From DATKNA01 sp963786765 (lineage in GTDB: Bacteria; Actinomycetota; Actinomycetes; Actinomycetales; Kineosporiaceae): a stretch of DNA of 64,000 nt. Positions 8,957 to 15,784 of the stretch are shown in pieces. The notes beneath the pieces are model-generated. The model did not search any database. It saw only the letters and a list, made by a program, of their open reading frames with translations, and was not told the DNA's origin. The stretch's first letter is position 1; each line of letters starts with the position of its first letter. The position numbers and the translations under genes are program-made. Location: assembly GCA_963786765.1 (NCBI GenBank), contig CAWBAJ010000008.1, positions 434,001 through 498,000 on the forward strand, in the 5' to 3' direction.

Positions 8957-11604
8957 GGCCGGGACGCCCGCGCGCCTGCCAGCAGCCGCGCCGCCCGCCG
9001 GGCGACCTCGCCGCGGTCCACCTTCGACTGGTGCCGGACGTCGACCGGCAGGCGCGGCGCGACCAGCACGGCGGCGACGTCGGCACCGGCGGCCGCCCGG
9101 ACGGCCTCAGCCAGGCCCAGGTCGGCCAGCTCCAGCCGGCCGGAGAGGCCCCGCAGGCGCGATCGGACGCGGAGCGGGGCCCGGTCCGCAGCCCGGTCCC
9201 CGGCCCTGTCCCCGGACGTCGCGTCAGCCAAGGTGACCACCACCACCGCCACCACCTGCGCGCCGGCCGGGCCGACGCCGACCACCGCGGCGGCCGACAC
9301 CCTGGCCAGGCCCTCCACCCGCTGCTCGATGCCGACGGGTGTCACCGGCCCGGCGGCGGTGGTGAGAACGTGCTGCAGGCGTCCTTCGATCCAGAGCCGG
9401 CCGTCGGCGTCCAGGTGCCCCACGTCACCGGTGCGGTGCCACCCGGGATTGCGCGACGTGGTGACCTCGAGCGCCCACAGCGCGTCGTAGCGGTCCTTCA
9501 CGTGCGCGGCCCGCACGCAGACCTCACCGAGAACGCCCGGGCGGTCGGTGAGCTCGCCGTCGCACCGCCCGTCCGGGAGCATGGCGCTGATCCGGACGTC
9601 GACGCCGGGGAGCGGACGGCCCACGCACACGCCCTCGCCGGCGTCGGCGGCTTCGATTCCGGCCAGCGAGATGTCGGTGACGGGCAGGACCTCGGTCATG
9701 CCGTAGGGAGTGTGCGCCTCGGCAGCCGGCAGGACCGCCCGCAATGACCGCAGCAGCGACGCCGGGACAGGTGCGCCGGCGGACATCAGCAACCGTACGC
9801 CGGCCAGGGCCGTGCGCTGCGGCGGCGAGAGCTGCTCCGCCGTGGCTGCGACGCCACGGAGCGCCGCCGGCGACGCGAAGACCACCGTCGCGTCGACGGC
9901 GGCTGCGGCCTCGGCCAGCGCCGGTGCCGTCAGCGAAGCGGGCGCGGTCACGTCGACGTCCGGTACCGCCGACGCGATGCCCAGCGCGGGCCCGAGGATC
10001 GCGAAGGGCGCGAACGCCGCCACGAACCGGTCGGCGGCGGTCAAGGCGTACGCGGACCGCACGACCTCGAGCTGGGCCGCGGCCTGGCGGTGCGTGTAGA
10101 CGACGCCCTTCGCCGGTCCAGTGGCGCCGGAGGTGAAGAGCACGGCGCAGTCGGCGTCCAGCGGGCACTCCCCGGGCGGCGGCGCCGACCGGCCGAGGGC
10201 CTCGAGCTCGTCGAGCGTGGATGCCGCGCGGAGGACGCGCAGTGCCTTGCGCCCCAGCCGGCCGGCGGCGAAGCGCGACCCGGGCAGGCCCATCAGGCGC
10301 GCCGCGGCGAGCCCCGTAGGGCTGCCCACGACGTGGTCGATCGCCGCGCTCCGCAGGGCCCGGCGCATGCCGGCGAGGCCGAGGCCCTTGTCCGCCACCA
10401 CGGCGACCGCACCGGCGCGCCACAGCGCGTACACCGAGACGGTCAGGTCGGCCGACGGCTCCACGAGCAGGGCGACGCGGTCCCCCGGGCGCACACCTGA
10501 CGCCGCCAGCCCGGCGGCCACGTCGGCCACCCGTCCGGCCAGTTCGCGCCAGCTCACCGTGGCGCCCGCGACCTCGACGACCGCCGGCGCGGCGTCGTCC
10601 GACCGCTCCTCGAGGGCGGACCACAACCGGCGGGCAGGGGCGCTACCAGGTACGCCGGCCGGACGCTCGGGAGCGGCCCCGGCGGGGCCGAGCTCGCCCA
10701 CCCAGCGAGAGACGACCGCGGCGTACTCGGGGGCGTCCTCCGGCAGCAGGTGTGAGGCGCCCTCGAAACGGTGCAGCTGCGCCTGCGGCAGACGGCCGCG
10801 CAGGTCGGCCAGGTACCGCTCCCCGAAGACCGGGTCCCGGGGACCCCAGAGCAGCAGCGCCGGCACGTCCAGCGAGCGGATTCCCTCGGCGATCGCCTCC
10901 TGCGCAGGGCGGGAGGGATGGCCGGGCGAGAACGGGATGTCGGCGACGAAGTCGCCCACGGACCGCCGCCGCCCCGCCGAGCGGTAGGGGGCGGCGAAGG
11001 CGCGTCGCACGTCGGCGGGCAGCGCCGGCCGGGAGAGTGCCGTCGTCGCCCGCACGAAGGCCGGGGTACCGAGGGTGACGGCCGCTCGTACCCCGGGGAC
11101 GGAGGCCAGCCGGATGAGCGCCGGGCCCAGGTCCCCGTCGGGCATCGCGACGGCGGTGTTGGCCAGGATCACGCCGCGCAGGTCCTGCTGGTGCTCCAGC
11201 GCCCAGCCGAGGGAGAGAACCCCGCCCCAGTCGTGCCCGACCGTGACCACCGGCCCGCTGATGCCCATCGCCTCGGTCAGGTCGCCGAGGTCGGCCACCC
11301 GCTGCCGCAGCGACCGCGGCGCGGGCAGCCGCTCGGACCAGCCCATGCCGAGCTGGTCGGGAGCGACGACGCGCCAACCGGGCGGGGCTGCGGCGAACAG
11401 GCGGCGCCACAGGTAGGACCAGGTCGGGTTGCCGTGAACGCACAGCAGCGTGCCCGTCGGGTTCCGCCCGCCGTTGTCGAGGACGTGCCAGATGTGCTTG
11501 ACGCCGTCGGCGTCGGCGACGGTCAGGAGTCGGGACCAGGCCGGGTCCAGGCCCGGAAGCGCCGTCGGGAGGGATGCCGCCTCCTGCTTCGGGAGGGGCC
11601 TCAC
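8953..11604 (-). CDS. oleBC: OleBC fusion: beta-lactone decarboxylase (alpha/beta hydrolase) joined to beta-lactone synthetase (AMP-ligase fold)
   Basis: About 883 residues combining two enzymes that are separate in most Gram-negatives. Residues 1-300 are a haloalkane-dehalogenase-like hydrolase with nucleophile Asp in VTVGHDWGG and a late catalytic His in FEGASHLLPE; this is OleB, which decarboxylates the beta-lactone to the cis-olefin. From about 330 onward is an adenylate-forming domain with LFTSGATGPAKG, TPYGMTEV and HRTGDVGHL, matching OleC. Fused OleBC is known from actinobacteria such as Micrococcus luteus. I chose the GTG at 11604, whose GTGA overlaps the oleA stop; a GTG at 11622 would add six residues. 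The downstream oleD starts on the same kind of overlap. Confidence 0.9.
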   Translation of the reverse strand: MRPLPKQEAASLPTALPGLDPAWSRLLTVADADGVKHIWHVLDNGGRNPTGTLLCVHGNPTWSYLWRRLFAAAPPGWRVVAPDQLGMGWSERLPAPRSLRQRVADLGDLTEAMGISGPVVTVGHDWGGVLSLGWALEHQQDLRGVILANTAVAMPDGDLGPALIRLASVPGVRAAVTLGTPAFVRATTALSRPALPADVRRAFAAPYRSAGRRRSVGDFVADIPFSPGHPSRPAQEAIAEGIRSLDVPALLLWGPRDPVFGERYLADLRGRLPQAQLHRFEGASHLLPEDAPEYAAVVSRWVGELGPAGAAPERPAGVPGSAPARRLWSALEERSDDAAPAVVEVAGATVSWRELAGRVADVAAGLAASGVRPGDRVALLVEPSADLTVSVYALWRAGAVAVVADKGLGLAGMRRALRSAAIDHVVGSPTGLAAARLMGLPGSRFAAGRLGRKALRVLRAASTLDELEALGRSAPPPGECPLDADCAVLFTSGATGPAKGVVYTHRQAAAQLEVVRSAYALTAADRFVAAFAPFAILGPALGIASAVPDVDVTAPASLTAPALAEAAAAVDATVVFASPAALRGVAATAEQLSPPQRTALAGVRLLMSAGAPVPASLLRSLRAVLPAAEAHTPYGMTEVLPVTDISLAGIEAADAGEGVCVGRPLPGVDVRISAMLPDGRCDGELTDRPGVLGEVCVRAAHVKDRYDALWALEVTTSRNPGWHRTGDVGHLDADGRLWIEGRLQHVLTTAAGPVTPVGIEQRVEGLARVSAAAVVGVGPAGAQVVAVVVVTLADATSGDRAGDRAADRAPLRVRSRLRGLSGRLELADLGLAEAVRAAAGADVAAVLVAPRLPVDVRHQSKVDRGEVARRAARLLAGARASRP

Positions 11605-12626
11605 CAGGCGATCTCGAGGCACGAGACGTTGAGGCCCGAGCCGATCCCCATGAGCAGCACGCGGTCACCGCCGGCGAGCGAGTCCTGCTCCCCGGCCAGG
11701 GTGAAGGGGACCGAGGCCGGGCCGAGGTTGCCCCGGGTCGGGAACGTGGTCGGCACCAGCGCTGGATCGATGCCGAGCCGCTCGCAGATCGCCTGGATGT
11801 GCACTTTGGAGACCTGGTGGATGACGTAGCGGGTCATCCCCTGCGCCCAGTCGAAGTCCTCCCCGACGGCCGCCCACATCTGCAGGGAGAGGTCGAGGCC
11901 GGCGTCGAGGAGTCCCTTGAGGTCGGTCCGCATCACGTCGTTGTCCCCGGTGCACAGCTCGTGGTGCTCCGTCCCCGCCCGGCTCGACGACCCGACCAGG
12001 CGGTGCCCCTCCGGGTGGGAGTCCGCGCGGCCGAGCACCATGGCGACGGCGCCCGAGCCCAGGGTGAGGGTCGCGAACTGGGACAGCACGTCGCGGGACA
12101 CCGTGTCGGGGTTGCTGAGCCGATCGATCGTGCGCTCCTGGACCGGTTGGGAGTCCTCGCCGTTGACGATGAGCGCGTACTCGACGAACCCGGAATCGAT
12201 CATGGACGCCGCGATCTCCATGCCGTTGACGAAGCCGAGGCAGGCGTTCGTGACGTCGAAGTTCTGGCAGGACCGCGGCAGGCCCAGCGCGTGGTGGACC
12301 GCGACGGCCGTCGAGGGCTCGAGGTACTTGCGACTGATGGAGGTGTTGATCATGACGCCGATCCCCGCCGGGTCGACACCGCTCTCGCTGATCGCCTTGG
12401 CCCCGGCCATGGCGGCGCCTTCGATGAAGGTGACGCCGTCGGCCCACCAGCGCCGCTCCCGGATGCCCGCGAGGCGCTCCAGCAGGCCGGGCCGTAGGCC
12501 CACCCGGCTGTAGGTGTCGGCGAGCGCGTCGTCGAGCGCGTCGGAGCTGATCACCCGGGAGGCGTCGGCCGTCTGCACGGCCAGCACGGCCGTGTTGCGG
12601 AAGCGGTGCGTGGAGTTGCCGTCCAT
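11601..12626 (-). CDS. oleA: OleA: thiolase-superfamily enzyme for head-to-head acyl-CoA condensation
   Basis: A 341-residue FabH-like thiolase. The nucleophilic Cys is in TNACLGF (Cys129), with His in YVIHQVS and Asn in RGNLGPAS completing the triad, and a Glu in KYLEPSTA matches the acidic residue OleA uses for decarboxylative Claisen condensation. OleA joins two fatty acyl-CoAs to a 2-alkyl-3-keto acid, the first step to long-chain olefins. I start at ATG 12626 (MDGNSTHRF); upstream in-frame sequence looks non-coding. It leads a tightly overlapped set with oleBC and oleD. It differs from FabH by its neighbours and the EPSTA segment, so OleA is favoured. Confidence 0.9.
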   Translation of the reverse strand: MDGNSTHRFRNTAVLAVQTADASRVISSDALDDALADTYSRVGLRPGLLERLAGIRERRWWADGVTFIEGAAMAGAKAISESGVDPAGIGVMINTSISRKYLEPSTAVAVHHALGLPRSCQNFDVTNACLGFVNGMEIAASMIDSGFVEYALIVNGEDSQPVQERTIDRLSNPDTVSRDVLSQFATLTLGSGAVAMVLGRADSHPEGHRLVGSSSRAGTEHHELCTGDNDVMRTDLKGLLDAGLDLSLQMWAAVGEDFDWAQGMTRYVIHQVSKVHIQAICERLGIDPALVPTTFPTRGNLGPASVPFTLAGEQDSLAGGDRVLLMGIGSGLNVSCLEIAW

Positions 12627-12766
12627 GCGCGAAGTCCAGTCCCTCGATGGGGCCGCACCCCTGGCACGGGCCGCCCTCGTCCATGGCGGACCACCCGCCG
12701 GGTCGAGCCTAAGCACGGACCTTCCGGCGTGCAGGGCGGGCGCCGGTCCGATGTCCTACCAATGGC

Positions 12767-14086
12767 TCAGCCATCGAAGACGACCCAGCCGTGCGGGGCG
12801 ACCAGCCCGTCCCCGGACGCCGGCTCCGACGCCGGCTCGGACTCGACCACCCTCGCGCCGGCGGGCAGCGCGAACGGCGAGTCGGTCAGGTTGAGTGCCA
12901 GCGCGAGCACCTCCGTTCCCGCACGGGCACGGCTGCGGACCACGAGGTGCCCGTTGGTGACCCGCTCGACGGCGGTGACGGCGTCGACCAGCCACGGGTT
13001 CCGGCGCCGCAGACCGATCACCCTTCGGTAGACCTCCTCGAGCTCCGGGTGGGGGTTCTTGTAGAGCCCACGCTCCGCCGGCAGCTCGGGGCGCACGGCG
13101 TCATCACCACCGGGTCGGTCCTGCTTGACGCCCTCGAGCCCGAACTCGTCGCCGTGGTAGACGCTCGGAACCCCGGGCAGGAAGCCGAGCAGGGCCACCG
13201 CGTGCGCCAGGTGCCGCCGGTCGCGGACCTGGCTGGCGACCCGGGTGACGTCGTGGTTGGACAGGAAGGTCATCGGCACGAAGTGCTCGACGAAGCCGGC
13301 GTGACGCCGCAGCGTCCAGTCGAGCTCGTGGAGGTTCGTGCTGTCGAGCGATGACCAGACGGCGTGCCACAGCTCGTACTCGGTGACCGAGTCCAGGCCC
13401 GAGCGCTCGACGTACGCCACGTAGTCGCCGTGGATCATTTCGCCGACGAACCAGGCCTCGCCGAACTCCGCGCGCACCTGCGGCAGCACAGCGGACCAGA
13501 ACTCGGGCGGCACCGCGTAGGCCGCGTCGAGCCGCCACCCGTCGATGCCGCGCCGCAGCCAGTGCAGCATGACCTCCCGCACGTACGCCTGCACGCGCGG
13601 CGACCGGTGATTGAGCGTGACGAGGGTGTCGTGGCCCTCGAAGTAGTCGGCGGTGATCAGTCCGCCGTTGTCGTAGAGCGCCGAGACCCAGTCCGCGGCC
13701 TCGGAGCCGGGTCCCTCGCGCAACGCCTGGGCGACGGGCGGGAAGCCGCGGCCGGCGTGGTTGAACACGCCGTCGAGCAGCAGCCGCACGCCGCGCTGCC
13801 GGCAGGACGCGACCAGCGCGTCGAAGTCGGCGTCGTTGCCGAGCCGGGGATCGATCCGGAAGTAGTCGACGGTGTCGTAGCCGTGGGTGGCCGAGGTGAA
13901 CACCGGCCCGAGCAGCAACCCGTTGGCGCCGAGCGAGATCAGGTGGTCGAGCCACGCCTCCAGCCGCGGCAGCCGGTGCGCGACGCCCTCGACCTCCTTC
14001 AGGGTCTGCTCGGCGCCGACGACGCTCAGCGGGTAGGCATGCCACCACACGACGTGGTCAGCCCATCCGACCCTGCCCCGCGCCAT
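12767..14086 (-). CDS. GH13 family alpha-amylase-like glycoside hydrolase
   Basis: A 439-residue cytosolic enzyme with the four conserved GH13 regions: DGVFNHAG, GWRLDAAY with the nucleophile Asp, FVGEMIHGD with the acid/base Glu, and FLSNHDVTR with the stabilising Asp. No signal peptide is present. The length is short for amylases and fits small cyclomaltodextrinase or neopullulanase-like members that act on maltodextrins inside the cell. The ATG at 14086 has GGAGGTG five bases upstream; the frame extends far beyond without a stop but is not coding there. It follows the SRPBCC gene by 29 bases on the same strand. The exact substrate cannot be told. Confidence 0.85.
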   Translation of the reverse strand: MARGRVGWADHVVWWHAYPLSVVGAEQTLKEVEGVAHRLPRLEAWLDHLISLGANGLLLGPVFTSATHGYDTVDYFRIDPRLGNDADFDALVASCRQRGVRLLLDGVFNHAGRGFPPVAQALREGPGSEAADWVSALYDNGGLITADYFEGHDTLVTLNHRSPRVQAYVREVMLHWLRRGIDGWRLDAAYAVPPEFWSAVLPQVRAEFGEAWFVGEMIHGDYVAYVERSGLDSVTEYELWHAVWSSLDSTNLHELDWTLRRHAGFVEHFVPMTFLSNHDVTRVASQVRDRRHLAHAVALLGFLPGVPSVYHGDEFGLEGVKQDRPGGDDAVRPELPAERGLYKNPHPELEEVYRRVIGLRRRNPWLVDAVTAVERVTNGHLVVRSRARAGTEVLALALNLTDSPFALPAGARVVESEPASEPASGDGLVAPHGWVVFDG

Positions 14087-14115
14087 CTGCACCTCCGCCC
14101 GCGTCGATCGCCGAA

Positions 14116-14577
14116 TCAGGTTTCCAGGTGCTTGGCGAGGTTGGCCAGCGAGGAGTTGAGGCCCTCCGCGTGATCCTCGGCGGAGATGCCTGCGGGCACG
14201 TCCTCGGCGCGGATGTCCACCCGGGTCCCGGCATCGACCGCCGTGACCTCCCAGGTCATCGTCATGGTCCCGGCCTGGGCGGGATCCTCGGAGACGAAGG
14301 TCACGGCCTGCACCACCCGTACCCCGGGGACGACGTCCACGAAGCGGGCCTCGACGACGTCGGAGTCCGCGGTGGTCTTTCCCCGTGCGGTCGAGGCGTC
14401 GTCGTACGTCAGCACCAGCCGGTACGACCCGCCCGGCCGCGCGTCGAACCGTTCGAATCGGCCGCTCATCCCCTGTGGGGGCAGCCAGGCCGTCAGTGCC
14501 TCGCGCTCGACGAGCGCAGCGTAGACACGGTCGAGCGGGGCGGCGATCACCCGCGACGCTGCATCCGTCCGTCCCAT
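14116..14577 (-). CDS. SRPBCC (AHSA1-like) family protein
   Basis: A 153-residue START/Bet v1-like protein. The pattern ASRVIAAPLDRVYAALV, TAWLPPQGM and the C-terminal GLNSSLANLAKHLE helix are typical of the AHSA1 subfamily, which binds hydrophobic ligands or acts as a stress co-factor; no enzymatic role is defined. ATG 14577 (MGRTDAASR) is the family start; a longer in-frame stretch upstream is low-complexity. It is divergent from the small genes at 14709 and leads the GH13 gene on the same strand. Confidence 0.8.
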   Translation of the reverse strand: MGRTDAASRVIAAPLDRVYAALVEREALTAWLPPQGMSGRFERFDARPGGSYRLVLTYDDASTARGKTTADSDVVEARFVDVVPGVRVVQAVTFVSEDPAQAGTMTMTWEVTAVDAGTRVDIRAEDVPAGISAEDHAEGLNSSLANLAKHLET

Positions 14578-14591
14578 GGCGTGATCGTAGG

Positions 14592-14656
14592 CGCTGTCCG
14601 GATCCGCGGGGCCGCTGTCCGTCCCGGACGGCGAACGGCCAGGGTTCGGACAGCCG
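14592..14656. promoter_or_regulatory. Repeated CGCTGTCCG half-sites in a divergent promoter region
   Basis: The 131-base gap between the SRPBCC gene and the small gene at 14709 holds two direct copies of CGCTGTCCG (14592-14600 and 14613-14621) and an inverted CGGACAGCCG (14647-14656). A partial fourth copy, CTGTCGG, lies further right. The spacing between the inverted copies could fit a dimeric repressor. CCTGTCCG/CGGACAGG also appears upstream of copA, so the motif may be general. Function is inferred only from repetition and position. Confidence 0.25.
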
Positions 14657-14708
14657 TTCCCGGGACGCTCCTGCTGTCGGAAACGAACCACTCGGCGAGG
14701 AGCCCGCG

Positions 14709-14822
14709 ATGTCCCCGTTCATCATGATCGACCTGGCCCGCACGATCGAGCACGACCGTCGCCGCGAGTCCCGGATCGCGATCGCACACCGCCGCGCACG
14801 GAGCGGGGCGCCGTCCACGTAA
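14709..14822 (+). CDS. Small protein (37 aa) upstream of an ABC exporter
   Basis: A 37-residue reading frame (MSPFIMIDLARTIEHD...) starting at ATG 14709 with GAGGAG seven bases upstream and ending in TAA. It has a hydrophobic start, then an Arg/Glu-rich helix and a basic tail. I do not recognise a family. The good ribosome site and sense direction toward the ABC genes argue that it is translated, possibly as a leader for the exporter operon. Confidence 0.5.
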   Translation: MSPFIMIDLARTIEHDRRRESRIAIAHRRARSGAPST

Positions 14823-14867
14823 TCGATTCCCTGCCGATGAGCCTGCCAGTTGAGAGGAGAGGCGGTC

Positions 14868-14966
14868 ATGTTCCGCAAGATCGCTGCTTGGTTCCACCGC
14901 CCGACCGTCGACACCTGGCGGCCCGTCACCTCCGTCCCCTTCGACAGCGGAATAGGTGAATACTGA
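14868..14966 (+). CDS. Small protein (32 aa) immediately preceding the ABC ATPase
   Basis: A 32-residue frame (MFRKIAAWFHRPTVD...) with ATG at 14868 preceded by GAGAGGAGAGG. Its TGA ends two bases before the ATG of the ABC ATPase, and that gene's own ribosome site lies inside this frame, so translation of the two is probably coupled. The N terminus could form a short amphipathic helix. No family recognised; a regulatory leader peptide is one possibility and a small membrane-associated partner of the transporter another. Confidence 0.5.
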   Translation: MFRKIAAWFHRPTVDTWRPVTSVPFDSGIGEY

Positions 14967-14968
14967 TC

Positions 14969-15784
14969 ATGACTACCACCCCGTTGACAGCCTTGGTGAC
15001 CGATCCCGCAACGGCCGGCCGCAGCTTGGCGGCCTCTGCCCAGGACGTCCTCAAGGTGTACGGCCGCGGCGACGCCGCCGTGCGCGCCCTGGACGGCGCC
15101 TCTCTCGACGTGGAGCGCGGAACCTTCACCGCGGTGATGGGCCCGTCCGGCTCCGGCAAGTCCACCCTGATGCACGTCCTCGCCGGCCTGGACGACGTCG
15201 ACGGGGGCGTCGTCCGGCTCGGCGACACGGACCTCTCGACCCTGTCGGAGCGGCACCGCACGCTGCTGCGCCGGGAACGCGTCGGCTTCGTCTTCCAGAG
15301 CTTCAACCTGGTACCGACGTTGACCGCCGCCGAAAACATCGCGCTCCCGCTCGCCCTCGCCGGCCGGCGTCCCGACGCAGCCTGGCTGGACGAGCTGGTC
15401 GCGACGCTCGGCCTGGGCGACCGGCTCCGGCACCGCCCGTCGCAGCTGTCCGGCGGCCAGCAGCAGCGCGTCGCCGTCGCCCGGGCCCTGGTGTCGAAGC
15501 CGGAGATCGTCTTCGCGGACGAACCCACCGGGAACCTCGACTCACGCGCCGGCACGGCACTGCTGGAGTTCCTGCAGCACGCCAGCGGCGATCTCGGCCA
15601 GACGATCATCATGGTCACCCACGACGCCCTCGCCGCCGCGCACGCCGACCGCGTCGCCTTCCTCGCGGACGGCCGCGTCGTCGACCAGCTCGACTCCCCC
15701 ACGCCGCCACAGATCCTCGCGCGGATGGCCGATCTCGCCGCGCCGAGCACGGCGAGCAACGCGCACACCTCGGAAGGACGGTGA
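14969..15784 (+). CDS. ABC transporter ATP-binding protein (MacB/LolD type)
   Basis: A 271-residue nucleotide-binding subunit with Walker A GPSGSGKS (residues 58-65), Q-loop FQSFNLVPTLTAAENI, signature LSGGQQQR, Walker B FADEPTGNLD and switch His in VTHD. The ENIALPL and EPTGNLDS patterns place it with MacB/LolD/FtsE-like ATPases that power mechanotransmission or lipid/peptide export rather than channel transport. Its stop overlaps the start of the permease gene as GTGA, so the two form an exporter pair. Substrate unknown. Confidence 0.92.
   Translation: MTTTPLTALVTDPATAGRSLAASAQDVLKVYGRGDAAVRALDGASLDVERGTFTAVMGPSGSGKSTLMHVLAGLDDVDGGVVRLGDTDLSTLSERHRTLLRRERVGFVFQSFNLVPTLTAAENIALPLALAGRRPDAAWLDELVATLGLGDRLRHRPSQLSGGQQQRVAVARALVSKPEIVFADEPTGNLDSRAGTALLEFLQHASGDLGQTIIMVTHDALAAAHADRVAFLADGRVVDQLDSPTPPQILARMADLAAPSTASNAHTSEGR

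Noticed and set aside
3488..12626. A natural-product gene cluster controlled by the SARP regulator
   Set aside because: Apart from the ole genes no polyketide, peptide or terpene synthase is present; the regulator and ole operon are convergent with an aminopeptidase gene between, so a link cannot be claimed.
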